DNA of 64,000 nucleotides from Nocardioides sp. SYSU D00065. Lineage in GTDB: Bacteria; Actinomycetota; Actinomycetes; Propionibacteriales; Nocardioidaceae. The stretch is from contig NZ_JAFMSX010000004.1 of assembly GCF_017916425.1 (NCBI RefSeq), forward strand, positions 1 through 64,000. Direction: 5' to 3'. The position numbers and the translations under genes were made by a program. Shown piece after piece: positions 48,802-58,149 of this stretch. The notes below the pieces were generated by a model. The model was not told where the DNA came from. It saw only the letters and a list, made by a program, of their open reading frames with translations, and searched no databases. Position 1 is the first letter of the stretch. The number at the start of each line of letters is the position of its first letter.

Positions 48802-49124
48802 CCGGCCAGGAGCGGGAGTGGACCGCGCTCGGCGACCGTCACGAGGTGAACCCGAAGCGTCTCGCCGGCATCGAGCAGCGGTTCGAGGAGACCTACGCGT
48901 ACGCGGTCAAGAGCGAGACGCACCTGTGGGGCGTCACGCTGATGCACCAGGCGACCGACGCGACGCTCGACGCGTTCGACGGCGGGCCGGGCGCGCCGCT
49001 GCTCGACGCAGACACGCTGCTGATGGCGCCGGCGGTGGGCTGCTACGTCTGCGAGCAGGCGTACGACCCGCGGCTGCGCAGGCGGAAGTGCACCGGTGAA
49101 CCCAGAGGCGGTAGCCGCCGGTGA
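48798..49124 (+). CDS. hypothetical phage protein with Cys pair
   Basis: The 108-residue protein is helical (RLAGIEQRFEETYAYAVKSE) and ends with a possible zinc site (CYVCEQAYDPRLRRRKC). Not recognised. Confidence 0.6.
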   Translation: MTGQEREWTALGDRHEVNPKRLAGIEQRFEETYAYAVKSETHLWGVTLMHQATDATLDAFDGGPGAPLLDADTLLMAPAVGCYVCEQAYDPRLRRRKCTGEPRGGSRR

Positions 49125-49239
49125 CGTTGGTCGAAGACCGCGCCGCCTGCGGCGGCCGCGACACGGCCGCCGTCCCGCCACGCTCCGGGAATCTGCCCCA
49201 CCGTTTGCAGACGAGCACCCGCACCCGAGAGGACACCCG

Positions 49240-49728
49240 ATGAGAGCACTCACCATCCAGCAGCCCTGGGCCTGGGCCATCGTCCACGGCGGTAAGGACG
49301 TCGAGAACAGGACACAGGCGTGGCGCTACCGCGGCCCGCTCGCCATCCACGCTGGATCCCGCACCAGCGACCGTGGACTTGCCTCTGACCTTGTTCAAGC
49401 CGCCATCCGAACGCACGGCATGGACCACCCGACCCTCTACCCGAGCGCAATCATCGGTGTGGTCGACCTCGTCGACGTGCACCCCTCGGACGAGTGCGAG
49501 CAGCTGGGTGCCGGCGAGCTGTGCTCACCGTGGGCCGAGGCGTCGTACCGCGAGCACAGCGGCCGGTCGCGCAACCGCGTCGTGCACCTGGCGTTAGAGC
49601 ACCCGCGGCCGCTCGAGGTTCCGATCCCCGCGAAGGGCCGGCTGGGGCTGTGGACCCCCGACGCCGAGCTGCTCGACCGGATCCGTGAGCAGGTGCCCGC
49701 AGGAGCCGCCGCGTGCACGCCTTCCTGA
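49240..49728 (+). CDS. ASCH-domain protein
   Basis: The 162-residue protein starts MRALTIQQPWAWAIVHGGKD, then VENRTQAWRYRGPLAIHA, the ASCH (PUA-like) pattern with the conserved Lys and Glu-Asn-Arg. ASCH proteins bind RNA or modified nucleosides. GAGAGG lies upstream of the ATG. The 115-nt gap before it shows no gene. Confidence 0.8.
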   Translation: MRALTIQQPWAWAIVHGGKDVENRTQAWRYRGPLAIHAGSRTSDRGLASDLVQAAIRTHGMDHPTLYPSAIIGVVDLVDVHPSDECEQLGAGELCSPWAEASYREHSGRSRNRVVHLALEHPRPLEVPIPAKGRLGLWTPDAELLDRIREQVPAGAAACTPS

Positions 49729-49766
49729 CATGCAGCGGGAGGACCCGCCGTCCAGTTCGGCGTCGC

Positions 49767-50264
49767 TCAGAGAACGAGCTCTTCCCACTCCTGCGTCTTG
49801 GCCTGTCCCTCACCGGTCTCCCAATTGAGGCGAGCCCGGACTGTGAACGCCGGCACGCCTATGTAGCCGACGTCGAGGAGTTCCTTCCAGCGTCGGTTCG
49901 CGTCCTCGGCGAGGGCGGTGAGACGGATTCCGATCGGATGGGTGGGGTGCAGTTCGACGAGTTCGGTCACTTGGCGGCTCCCGTCCGGGCCATCCACTGT
50001 GAGCGCGACCTTGTGCGCCACGTCAGTGCCGACATTCCGGAAGCTCAGAGTGGCGGTCTCTTTGTCGTACGACTGGACCCACGCGACGTCATGCCGTTCA
50101 AGTTGGATCCGAGCCAACTTGTCGGCGCGCGCTTCTGCGGCGCGCGCGAGCTCCAGCGCCTCTGCAGCGTGACCGTTAGCGCGCGCCGACCGCTGCAAGC
50201 CCCACAGTCCGATCATCGCGGACACCAGGATTCCTACCCAGGTGGCCAGCAGATCTCCCGACAC
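49767..50264 (-). CDS. minus-strand membrane-anchored protein
   Basis: The 165-residue protein has one N-terminal helix (LLATWVGILVSAMIGLWGL), a coiled coil (AAEALELARAAEARADKLAR) and a beta-rich domain (ATLSFRNVGTDVAHKVALTV). It is the last gene of a three-gene leftward cassette. It begins at GTG one base after the previous stop. Not recognised. Confidence 0.6.
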   Translation of the reverse strand: MSGDLLATWVGILVSAMIGLWGLQRSARANGHAAEALELARAAEARADKLARIQLERHDVAWVQSYDKETATLSFRNVGTDVAHKVALTVDGPDGSRQVTELVELHPTHPIGIRLTALAEDANRRWKELLDVGYIGVPAFTVRARLNWETGEGQAKTQEWEELVL

Positions 50265-50265
50265 G

Positions 50266-50418
50266 TCAGTCGATGCCGCGCTGGTAAAGCACGTTCGCTG
50301 TGCCAGCTGCTTGGTCTTCGACCTGGTCGACCCGAACCGCTAGGTCGTCCTGCTCCGCATGCCACTGATCGTGCTTCGCGACGTCACCGACCGTCGCGCC
50401 GCAACGATCGCACGTCAC
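50266..50418 (-). CDS. 50-residue zinc-finger-like protein
   Basis: GTG at 50418 overlaps the upstream stop (GTGA) and the stop lies one base before the next GTG. The N-terminus has C3-x2-C6-x9-H16-x3-H20, a compact zinc site, followed by a Gln/Asp-rich helix. Good third-position GC and tight packing support it as real. Confidence 0.6.
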   Translation of the reverse strand: MTCDRCGATVGDVAKHDQWHAEQDDLAVRVDQVEDQAAGTANVLYQRGID

Positions 50419-50591
50419 TCTGCACCGCCGTTGCCGGGCTGGGCGCCGCCCGCCGCGTGCCGGTACGCCAGCGCCAGGTTCACGAGCATGCGGGCCTGAG
50501 CATCGGGGTGGCTGGAGTACTGGTCCACCGAGTCAGCCACTTCCGCGATCTTGCTGAACAACTTCTCCTGCGTCTCGGTCTTCGTTGCCAC
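50415..50591 (-). CDS. 58-residue helical protein, first gene of leftward cassette
   Basis: From GTG 50591 the peptide reads VATKTETQEKLFSKIAEVAD and is mostly helical with a Gly/Pro tail. AAGGG lies about 10 nt upstream. A longer form from 50666 is possible. Not recognised. Confidence 0.5.
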   Translation of the reverse strand: MATKTETQEKLFSKIAEVADSVDQYSSHPDAQARMLVNLALAYRHAAGGAQPGNGGAE

Positions 50592-50680
50592 TGGACCACT
50601 GCCCTTCGTCTTGCTAGCGACCCGGTGCCGCCAGCGCGGCTTGACCGTATCTGCCTGCCCCGACACCGTCTGGAGAACGC

Positions 50681-52015
50681 GTGACCGACCACCGCCCGCC
50701 CGCCTGCCACTACGACCGCGACCTCGGCGAGCGCGTCACCACCGAGCACCGCGACGACTGCCCCGACCCCACCGGCCACCGCGGCTGCAAGACGTGCACC
50801 GCACCCCACTGCACCGTCTGCGGCCGCGCCCACGCCACCAACGAGCACCCCGTCACCTGCCCCGCCTGCCAAGGCCGCGTCGACCAAGACCTCGCCGAGA
50901 TCGCGGACGCCTACGACGCCCTCGCGGTCGAGGCCGTCGACGGCGGCGGCGACGGCCGGCTCGTCGCCGCCGCACCCATCCCCGGCGGCGTCGCCCAGAT
51001 CCTCCGCGGCCCGACCGTGTCGTTCCCTGCGATGCGGACCTTCCGCGGCTGGAAGGCCGACGACCACGAACGCGACCACCCGACCTCGTCGCGCACCGGC
51101 CGGCCGGCCGACCCGGTCCCGCCGCTCGCGATCCTCGCGCTGTGGGAGGACGCCTACCGCGCCTGGCTCGGCCATTCCCCTGCCGCAACCGCCACGGTTG
51201 CCGGCGCCGTGGCGTACCTCCGCGCCCAGTTGCCGTACCTCGCTCAGCGGACCGACGGCCCGGACTGGCACGACTTCACCCGCCAGGTCCGCGACGTCCG
51301 CGCCCAGCTTGAGCACGCCCTCCACGACGGCCGCGATCCCGAGCGGGGAGTCGAGTGCTTCGAGTGCGGCGAGACCCTGGTCCGCCGCTGGCGCCGCGCA
51401 ACGCCCTGCACCCACCCGACGCCCGCGCGCCGCGAGCTGCAGCGGTGGGCGAGGCTCGGCTACCCGGAGGCGCTCACCGTCGGCGACGTCCGTGCCGCGT
51501 ACCAGCCGTGCGGCGACTGCGACCAGGGCGGCATCGAGAACCCTACGGCGGGGCAGTCGTGGGAGTGCCCGGGCTGCCGGAAGGAGTACGACCCCGGGGA
51601 GTACGCCACCGCGGTGCGTCGCGACCTGCTCACCAACGGCGCCGCCGGCGACGGCTGGACCCACATCTCAATGGCCGCCGAGGCGGCGTCAACGATGACC
51701 GGCGGCCTCGTGCTCCCCGCCACGGTGCGGAAGTGGATGGATCGCAACAAGGTCGCCTCCTGCTGCCTGTGGGAGCCCGGCAGGACGTGGGGCGTGCGGC
51801 TGGTGTTCTGGCCCGACGTCGCCGACGCCGCAGTCGACCTGAACCGCCGCGTCGTCGCCGCCGAGCTCCAACGGAAGCGTCGCTCGCAGGAGTACGCCGC
51901 CTGGACCGACGCGGTCGAGGCTGGCGAGGACCCCAAGGCCGCCGGGGAGCGGCTCGGCATCGCGCGGGCGCGGGTGCGGTCGTTCCTCGATCAGCACGAC
52001 TTAGCCAGCGCATGA
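50681..52015 (+). CDS. large phage protein with several zinc ribbons and HTH
   Basis: The 444-residue protein has an N-terminal Cys/His-rich part (CKTCTAPHCTVCGRAHATNE, then CPACQGRV), a central helical domain and further Cys pairs (CFECGETLVRRW, CGDCDQGG, CPGCRKEYDPGEY). The C-terminal ~120 residues look like winged-helix/HTH segments (LPATVRKWMDRNKVASC; GERLGIARARVRSFL). A DNA-binding regulator or late-gene activator is plausible. GGAG lies 5 nt upstream of the GTG. Confidence 0.65.
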   Translation: MTDHRPPACHYDRDLGERVTTEHRDDCPDPTGHRGCKTCTAPHCTVCGRAHATNEHPVTCPACQGRVDQDLAEIADAYDALAVEAVDGGGDGRLVAAAPIPGGVAQILRGPTVSFPAMRTFRGWKADDHERDHPTSSRTGRPADPVPPLAILALWEDAYRAWLGHSPAATATVAGAVAYLRAQLPYLAQRTDGPDWHDFTRQVRDVRAQLEHALHDGRDPERGVECFECGETLVRRWRRATPCTHPTPARRELQRWARLGYPEALTVGDVRAAYQPCGDCDQGGIENPTAGQSWECPGCRKEYDPGEYATAVRRDLLTNGAAGDGWTHISMAAEAASTMTGGLVLPATVRKWMDRNKVASCCLWEPGRTWGVRLVFWPDVADAAVDLNRRVVAAELQRKRRSQEYAAWTDAVEAGEDPKAAGERLGIARARVRSFLDQHDLASA

Positions 52016-52068
52016 CGCGTTCGAGCGTGTCGCGCCGGCGTGTCGGTGGCGGCCGCCATGCTGGGGGC

Positions 52069-52527
52069 ATGAACGATCAGTCGGAGCCCGGGGAGCGGAA
52101 GCGCACCATCGGCGAGACGTACGCCAAACTGCACCGCGGTTTCGACCCGAGCCCCGCGATCGAGAACCTGCTCCACGCGCACGCGAGCGCCACCAAGAAG
52201 ACCGAGTCGTTCCGGAGGTCGATGGAGGCAGCGAGTGGCGCGGTCAAGATGCCGGAGCCGATCGACTACAGCTTCTTGGCGGACTCCCCGGAGCGGCGCG
52301 CGGCCCGTGCGTCGGAGCAGACCGCCGAGCTGCTCGAGGCCTTGGTCAGTTCGGCCGTCGCGTCAGACGCGCGAGCGGTGGAGGCTGAGAGGTGCGCCGT
52401 GCAGGCTGAGGAGCGTGCGATCGAGACCGAGCGGCGAGAGCAGGTCATGCTCCGCTGGACGATCGCCAGCGTGATCCTCGCAGCAATCGCGGCTGCCGCC
52501 TCGATAGTCACGATCGTGATCGGCTGA
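52069..52527 (+). CDS. phage protein with coiled coil and C-terminal membrane helix
   Basis: The 152-residue protein has a coiled-coil stretch (AVEAERCAVQAEERAIETER) and a C-terminal tail anchor (IASVILAAIAAAASIVTIVIG). Not recognised. Confidence 0.6.
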   Translation: MNDQSEPGERKRTIGETYAKLHRGFDPSPAIENLLHAHASATKKTESFRRSMEAASGAVKMPEPIDYSFLADSPERRAARASEQTAELLEALVSSAVASDARAVEAERCAVQAEERAIETERREQVMLRWTIASVILAAIAAAASIVTIVIG

Positions 52528-52532
52528 GCACG

Positions 52533-53060
52533 ATGCCGACCGACTGGGAGCGCGACCTTCACGACCTTGTCGCGGAGATTCGGGCCGTCTGCACGAGCCT
52601 GGCCGACCCCACGAGCGGCATGGCGCAGAACGCCAGCGTCGGCATCAGCGCCTATGCGCGGTCACCCCGCGTTGCCCTTGGCATCATGGCGAGCATGAGC
52701 GCCCTCCGAATCGAGCGACGTAACGAGATCCTGCTCGCGCAGGGCCGCGCCGGAGGCTTCCCCCGAGCCGAGCTGGACGCTGCGCTCCCCGAGCGATACC
52801 CCGGCTCGCGACGCTCCGACCCCGATGAGGACTGCCTCGACTTCCTCGAGGCCTACGTCGCTGCACCGGTGCCGGACGTCGAGCTCGTCCAGGCGCTGGC
52901 AGACACCCACGGTCTCGTCGCGTACATGCGCATGGCTCACATCAACAACCTTGTCGGCCAGCTGCTGGTCGACGTGGACGGCTCCTTCGCGACGCTCCAT
53001 GACCTCATGGCAGCCGAAGCGCTCACCGATGAGACCGAGTACATGCTGTGGGAGGACTGA
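52533..53060 (+). CDS. hypothetical phage protein
   Basis: The 175-residue helical protein (MPTDWERDLHDLVAEIRAVC) is not recognised. It ends the block before a terminator. Confidence 0.55.
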   Translation: MPTDWERDLHDLVAEIRAVCTSLADPTSGMAQNASVGISAYARSPRVALGIMASMSALRIERRNEILLAQGRAGGFPRAELDAALPERYPGSRRSDPDEDCLDFLEAYVAAPVPDVELVQALADTHGLVAYMRMAHINNLVGQLLVDVDGSFATLHDLMAAEALTDETEYMLWED

Positions 53061-53119
53061 ACGCAGCGCCGACGATGCGCGCTTGACATCGCCTATCGTT
53101 TCGGTGTCTCATTCCCTCA

Positions 53120-53155
53120 AGAACCCCCTACCCAAAACCCGGTAGCAGGGGTTCT
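53120..53155 (+). terminator. hairpin terminator
   Basis: AGAACCCCCTACC pairs with GGTAG(CA)GGGGTTCT with a two-base bulge. It separates the early/middle rightward block from the packaging genes and lies between convergent genes. A TTGACA box at 53084-53089 just upstream could start a very short RNA, but no good -10 is seen. Confidence 0.7.
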
Positions 53156-53200
53156 CGTGCTGTCAGGCCGGCCGCTCGCGCGGCCCGCCCGACAACTACT

Positions 53201-53425
53201 TCAGCCAGGGATGTTCCTTGGGTCGTGGCCGTAGCTGTTGCGCTCCCCGATGGTGCCGTCCTGCTTCTTGATGACGTGCTCGACGCGGCGCTCCTGCGCC
53301 ATCTGGCGGCCCTTGGCTTGCGCCTCGGCCTTCGTCTCGTGGACGTTGGCCGCACGGCTGCTGCCCTCCACCTTGTTCTTCCACTGGCCGTCTTCGTAGT
53401 ACGTCTCGATGTCGCCGTTCGGCAT
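53201..53425 (-). CDS. DUF2188 protein
   Basis: The 74-residue protein fits DUF2188: YYEDGQWKNKVEGSSRAAN, HETKAEAQAKGRQMAQER, VIKKQDGTIGERNSYGHDPR. Function is unknown. It is leftward, between the terminator and the terminase gene, and may be expressed in the lysogen. Confidence 0.8.
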   Translation of the reverse strand: MPNGDIETYYEDGQWKNKVEGSSRAANVHETKAEAQAKGRQMAQERRVEHVIKKQDGTIGERNSYGHDPRNIPG

Positions 53426-53512
53426 CGCGCGCACCCCCTTTCCTTCGGAAGCAGCAGTGTGGCGAGTCGGACGGCTGAGCGGTAGGGACGCACGCTCAAG
53501 GGGGTGGTCGCA

Positions 53513-55078
53513 GTGACGGCGACCGCCGACCCGCTCAACGTCTGGGAGCACGCCGCCCGAGCGTTCGAGCTCCGTGCGCCCGACCCCGTCCGCGAGAAGG
53601 CCGACGAGGACTCCTGGCGCACACCCGGCACGCTGGCCAAGCGGCTCAACCCCGCCACCGTGCAGACCCCCGCCCTCGACCGCGTCGACGCCGCCCTCCA
53701 GCGGCTGATGTCCACCCCCGACGGCCGGCTCATCATCACCATGCCGCCGCAGGAGGGGAAGTCCACCCGGGTCGCGAAGGACTTCGTGCTGTGGGTCCTC
53801 AAGCAGCGGCCCTGGACCCGCGTCGTCGGCGCGTCCTACGGCCAAGGCCTCGCGAACCGCAACGGTCGCTCGATCCGGAACATGATCAAGTCGAACCCGG
53901 AGCTCGGCATGACCCTCGCCGCCGACAACGGCTCCGCGTCCGAGTGGCAGCTCCACGACCGCGACGGCGGCCTCGTGTCCGTCGGCATCGGCGCCGGCCT
54001 CACCGGCCGCCCCGCCGACCTGATGGTCATCGACGACCCGATCAAGGACCGCAAGGAAGCTGACTCCGAGGTCTTCCGGCAAGCCGTCTGGGACTGGTGG
54101 ACCGACGTCGCGTCCACCCGACTCGCGCCCGGCGCGCCGGTCGTGGTGATCCTCACCAGGTGGCACGAGGACGACTTCGCCGGCCGGCTCCTCGCCGCGG
54201 AGGACGGCCACCTGTGGGAGGTCCTCAACATCCCCGCCGAGGCCGACCACAACCCCGACGAGGGCGAGACCGACCCCCTCGGCCGGCAGCCCGGCGAGTT
54301 CCTCGAGTCCGCCCGCGGCCGCACCCCCGAGCAGTGGCGTGCGATCCGCACCCGCGTCGGCCAGCGCACGTGGAACGCGCTGTACCAGGGCCGCCCGTCA
54401 TCGCCCGCCGGCACGATCTTCAAGCGGCACTCGTTCAAGCGCTACGACCGGCCGCTGTGGCTCGAGCGGGAAGACGGCACCCGCATCGTCACCGGCTTCG
54501 ACGACCTGGTCCTCAGCTGGGACATGACCTTCAAGGACACCGAGGGCACCGACAAGGTCGCCGGCCACGTGTGGGGACGGATCGGCGCCGACGTCTACCT
54601 CCTCGACCGCGTCAACCGGCGCATGGACTTCGTCGAAACCCTCGCCGCGTTCAAGGCCCTCGCCGCGCGGTGGCCGCAGGCGCTGCTCAAGCTCGTCGAG
54701 GACAAGGCCAACGGCCCGGCGGTGATAGCGATGCTCGGCCGCACCGTGCCCGGCATCGTGCCGATCGAGCCCGACGGGTCGAAGGTCGCCCGCGCGACAG
54801 CCGTGTCGCCGCTCGCCGAGGCCGGCAACGTGTGGCTCCCCGCCTCGATCGGCGCCGACGGCGAGCCGTTCGCGCCGTGGGCCGACGACGTCATCGAGGA
54901 AGCGGCCGGGTTCCCGACCGCGAAGCACGACGACGACGTCGACGCCATGTCGCAGGCGCTGAACCGCATGATCTTGATGCCGCTCCTCGCCGGGCAGGAC
55001 CTTGGCGCCGGCACCGGCATCGTCACCCACGCCGACCTCGACCCCGCGCTCGCTGGGTTCGGCCGCTACATCCCCTGA
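53513..55078 (+). CDS. terminase large subunit
   Basis: The 521-residue DNA-packaging motor has an ATPase with Walker A MPPQEGKST (about 77-85) and Walker B DLMVIDDP (about 169-176), then motif III SAS-type VVILTRWHEDD. The nuclease domain follows with acidic residues in VLSWDMTF, VEDKANG and HDDDVDAMSQ. I chose GTG 53513 because AAGGGGG ends 8 nt upstream; GTG 53504 is the alternative. Confidence 0.95.
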   Translation: MTATADPLNVWEHAARAFELRAPDPVREKADEDSWRTPGTLAKRLNPATVQTPALDRVDAALQRLMSTPDGRLIITMPPQEGKSTRVAKDFVLWVLKQRPWTRVVGASYGQGLANRNGRSIRNMIKSNPELGMTLAADNGSASEWQLHDRDGGLVSVGIGAGLTGRPADLMVIDDPIKDRKEADSEVFRQAVWDWWTDVASTRLAPGAPVVVILTRWHEDDFAGRLLAAEDGHLWEVLNIPAEADHNPDEGETDPLGRQPGEFLESARGRTPEQWRAIRTRVGQRTWNALYQGRPSSPAGTIFKRHSFKRYDRPLWLEREDGTRIVTGFDDLVLSWDMTFKDTEGTDKVAGHVWGRIGADVYLLDRVNRRMDFVETLAAFKALAARWPQALLKLVEDKANGPAVIAMLGRTVPGIVPIEPDGSKVARATAVSPLAEAGNVWLPASIGADGEPFAPWADDVIEEAAGFPTAKHDDDVDAMSQALNRMILMPLLAGQDLGAGTGIVTHADLDPALAGFGRYIP

Positions 55079-55104
55079 CCCGACGACCGAGAGGCGGTGA
55101 CCCC

Positions 55105-56748
55105 GTGGCAGGACTGATCCCCAGCACCGCCGCACACGCCCCCGTCGTCGAGCAGTTGCAGTCCGAGCTCCGCGCGTCGCAGGAGAACGAGCTGATCCTC
55201 CGCGAGAACCTCGCCGACCTGCAGCTCGCGCTCGAGGACAAGGGCTGGGACCAGATCTCTTCGGCCGTCCAGCGCGACTTCTCCCCCGAGGCTCGCAAGG
55301 CCCTCGCCCGCATCTGCCGGCACATGGCGATCGCCAACCCGCTCCTCAAGCGCGGCATGCAGATCCGCATCGGCTACGTCTGGGGCCAGGGCGTGCAGGT
55401 CCGCGCCCGCGCCGCCGGCGAGGAGCAGGCCCAGGACGTCAACGCCGTGGTGCAGGGGTTCCTCGACGCGAACAAGACCACGTTCTCCGGCGACGAGGCC
55501 CACGACCAGCTCGAGCGCGGCGCCGCGACCGAGGGCAACGTCTACATCGCGTGCTTCACCTCGCCGATGACGGGTGCCGTCCGGATCCGCACCGCGCTGG
55601 CCGACGAGGTCGTCGACGTCATTACCAACCCCGACGACCGCGACGAGCCGTGGTACTACGTCCGCGAGGTCCCTCAGCGGATCGTCGAGAAGGGCTACCA
55701 GCGGGGCGCCACCCGCACCCGCAATCAGATCGCCCGCGTCGCGCACCCCGCGCTCGGCTACCGCCCCCAGGTGCGGCCGCAGACCCTAGACGGCATGCCG
55801 ATCCGGTGGGACGCCCCGATCAAGCACGTCAAGGTCAACCCCGTCGCCGGCTGGCGGTTCGGGATTCCCGACGTCTACGCCTCGCTGGCGTGGGCCCGCG
55901 CGTACAAGGACTTCCTCGTCGACTGGGCGCAGCTGACTCACTCGCTGTCCCTGATCGCGTGGCAGGCCACCGGCGGGACGACGTCGAAGGCGCAGAAGGT
56001 CGCCCAGGGCATCGCTGCGGCGAACGGCGGCAACGGCCCGGGCGTGGGCGGGATCCCCCCGATCGGCGGCGGCCAGGCCGGGCAAGCGGCGGTCGGCACC
56101 CCCGACGTGCGCCTCGAGGCGGTGTCGAAGTCCGGCGCGACGATCGACGCCGACTCGGGCAAGCCGCTCGCCGGCATGGCGGCCGCGGGTCTCGGGCTGC
56201 CCGTCACGATGCTGCTCGCCGACCCCGGCGTCACCGGCGCCCGGGCGGTCGCCGAGACGCTCGACCTGCCCACCATCCTCGAGATGGGGATGCGGCGCCT
56301 GCTGTGGCAGGCCGCGTTCACCGAGGTCATCGAGTACGTCGTTGACCAGGCCGCGATCGCGCCCCGGGGTCCGCTGCGCGGCGCCATGTCGCGCGACGAG
56401 TGGGGCCGGCTGCAGGTGAAGCTGACCGGCGACGTCGAGAAGACCCTCGACTGGGACTGGCCGCCGCTCGTTGACGTCGACCCGGTCGAGCTCGTGAAGG
56501 CCATCACCGCCTCGGCCGAGACCACCATCGGCCGGGCCGTGCCGGTCGTTCTGCTGCGGCTGCTCCTCAACGCCCTCGGGGTGAAGGACGTTGACGAGGT
56601 CCTCGAGCAGGTCACCGACGACGAGGGCCGGCTCATCGACCCCGACCTCGTGGCCGCTCAAGCCGCCGTCGACGACGAGCGCCGACGCCGCGCCGCCGGC
56701 GCCGACCCGGTCGGCCCGGCTGGCGACCCAGACGACGAGGACGCCTGA
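55105..56748 (+). CDS. portal protein
   Basis: The 547-residue protein follows the terminase gene directly. It shows portal-like helices and strands (FSPEARKALARICRHMAIAN, NVYIACFTSP, VNPVAGWRFGIPDVYASL, GLGLPVTMLLADPGVTGARA). The dodecameric portal sits at the head vertex. GAGAGG precedes the GTG at 55105. Confidence 0.85.
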   Translation: MAGLIPSTAAHAPVVEQLQSELRASQENELILRENLADLQLALEDKGWDQISSAVQRDFSPEARKALARICRHMAIANPLLKRGMQIRIGYVWGQGVQVRARAAGEEQAQDVNAVVQGFLDANKTTFSGDEAHDQLERGAATEGNVYIACFTSPMTGAVRIRTALADEVVDVITNPDDRDEPWYYVREVPQRIVEKGYQRGATRTRNQIARVAHPALGYRPQVRPQTLDGMPIRWDAPIKHVKVNPVAGWRFGIPDVYASLAWARAYKDFLVDWAQLTHSLSLIAWQATGGTTSKAQKVAQGIAAANGGNGPGVGGIPPIGGGQAGQAAVGTPDVRLEAVSKSGATIDADSGKPLAGMAAAGLGLPVTMLLADPGVTGARAVAETLDLPTILEMGMRRLLWQAAFTEVIEYVVDQAAIAPRGPLRGAMSRDEWGRLQVKLTGDVEKTLDWDWPPLVDVDPVELVKAITASAETTIGRAVPVVLLRLLLNALGVKDVDEVLEQVTDDEGRLIDPDLVAAQAAVDDERRRRAAGADPVGPAGDPDDEDA

Positions 56749-56867
56749 TGCCGGTCATGTGGGGCGGCTGGCGGAGCGCGCGCCCGCAGGCGCCGAAGGT
56801 TGGCCGACCGGCACGCGACCGGTCGAAGAACAGGGCTCAGCGCCGGGCACGGAAGCGCACGCGTTGA
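56748..56867 (+). CDS. 39-residue basic peptide
   Basis: ATG at 56748 overlaps the portal stop (TGATG) and the stop overlaps the next ATG (TGATG). The product is very basic (RDRSKNRAQRRARKRTR at the C-terminus). Coupling on both sides supports it. Confidence 0.5.
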   Translation: MPVMWGGWRSARPQAPKVGRPARDRSKNRAQRRARKRTR

Positions 56868-57082
56868 TGGCCGGCGGCGTCGCGGTCCCCGTGAACGTCG
56901 AGGTCCTCGGCGTAGAGGTCGGCCACTGGTGCCGCACCTGCGCGCTGTCGTCCGGCATGCGGGTCTGGTACGTCAACCGCACCCTCGGCCGCCTGTGCCT
57001 GCACTCCACGACCGGCTGCACCGACGCCGACCACGACGACGTCGAGCTCACCGACCAGCCGACCACGCTCTGGCGGACCTGA
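56867..57082 (+). CDS. 71-residue Cys-rich phage protein
   Basis: The peptide has HWCRTCALSSGMRVWY and LCLHSTTGC, a likely zinc ribbon. It sits between the portal and MuF-like genes. Not recognised further. Confidence 0.6.
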   Translation: MAGGVAVPVNVEVLGVEVGHWCRTCALSSGMRVWYVNRTLGRLCLHSTTGCTDADHDDVELTDQPTTLWRT

Positions 57083-57084
57083 GC

Positions 57085-58149
57085 ATGGCCGTCACCGCCC
57101 GCACCCTCCGGCTGCAGCAAGCCCTGTCCCGCGAGCTCGACAAGATCCTCGACGCCCAGCAGCGCGCGCTCGTCTCGGCGTGGGTCGACGCCTGGGACGA
57201 GGTCGCGCCCGATCTCACCGCAGCACTCCTCGAGATGCTCGTCGCCGGCGAGACCGTTACCCGCGCGCAGCTGCTCCGCTCCACCCGCCTGCGCCGCGCG
57301 CTCGCCGTCGTGGCCGACAACGTCGAGCAGCTCGCCCACGACGCCGGCGTGCGTATCACCGGCGACCTCCGCGACGTCATCGACCGGGCCGGATCCGCCC
57401 AGGCCTCGGTCATCGACTCCCAACTGCCGCCCGACACCGACCTGGTTGCCGTCGACGCCTGGTCGCGGGTCGACGACCGCCAGATCGACGCCATCGTGCG
57501 CCGTTCCACCGAGCAGATCACCGCCCTCACCCGTGCACTGCCCGCTGCGGCGTACGACGTCGTGCGCCGGGAGCTGATCCGCGGTGTCGCTGCCGGTTCG
57601 AACCCGCGGGAGACCGCCCGCCGCATGATCACGCGCGCGGAGAAGTACGGCTTCAACGGCGGCCTGAACCGGGCGCTCGTCATCGCCCGCACCGAGACCC
57701 TCGATGCCCACCGCGACGCTGCCCGCCTCGGCCGCATGGCACACGCCGACGTGCTCGGCGGGTGGACGTGGATGGCGAAGCTCGACACCCGCACCTGCCC
57801 GTCGTGCTGGGCCCAGCACGGCAGCGTCCACCCGATCGACAAGACCGGCCCGGACGACCACCAGCAGGGCCGCTGCACCGCGCTCCCGACCACCAGGTCC
57901 TGGGCAGACCTCGGCCTCGACGTCGCCGAGCCGCCGTCGCTGCTGCCCTCGCGCGAGGAGGCGTTCGAGGCGCTGACCGGCGAGCAGCAGCTGCAGGTCC
58001 TCGGCCCGGGCCGCTACACGGCGTACGCCAACGGCACGTTCCCCATGGACGACTGGTCGGTGGTGAAGTCCACGCCGGGCTGGCGCGACTCACACGTGGT
58101 CGCGCCGGTGCCTCAGAGCGGCGGCCGATCGTCGCGTAGCGCAGCCTGA
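57085..58149 (+). CDS. MuF-like minor head protein
   Basis: The 354-residue protein has a helical N-terminus and the MuF/SPP1 gp7 domain near residues 175-285: NPRETARRMI, ALVIARTETLDAHRDAA, and the Cys/His part LDTRTCPSCWAQHGSVHPI with GRCTALP. It acts in head morphogenesis and may enter the cell with DNA. Its end overlaps a leftward gene by 37 nt. Confidence 0.88.
   Translation: MAVTARTLRLQQALSRELDKILDAQQRALVSAWVDAWDEVAPDLTAALLEMLVAGETVTRAQLLRSTRLRRALAVVADNVEQLAHDAGVRITGDLRDVIDRAGSAQASVIDSQLPPDTDLVAVDAWSRVDDRQIDAIVRRSTEQITALTRALPAAAYDVVRRELIRGVAAGSNPRETARRMITRAEKYGFNGGLNRALVIARTETLDAHRDAARLGRMAHADVLGGWTWMAKLDTRTCPSCWAQHGSVHPIDKTGPDDHQQGRCTALPTTRSWADLGLDVAEPPSLLPSREEAFEALTGEQQLQVLGPGRYTAYANGTFPMDDWSVVKSTPGWRDSHVVAPVPQSGGRSSRSAA

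Noticed and set aside
53084-53112. TTGACA promoter before the terminator at 53120
   Set aside because: No acceptable -10 is found at 16-18 bp (TCTCAT only), so I do not list it as a promoter.
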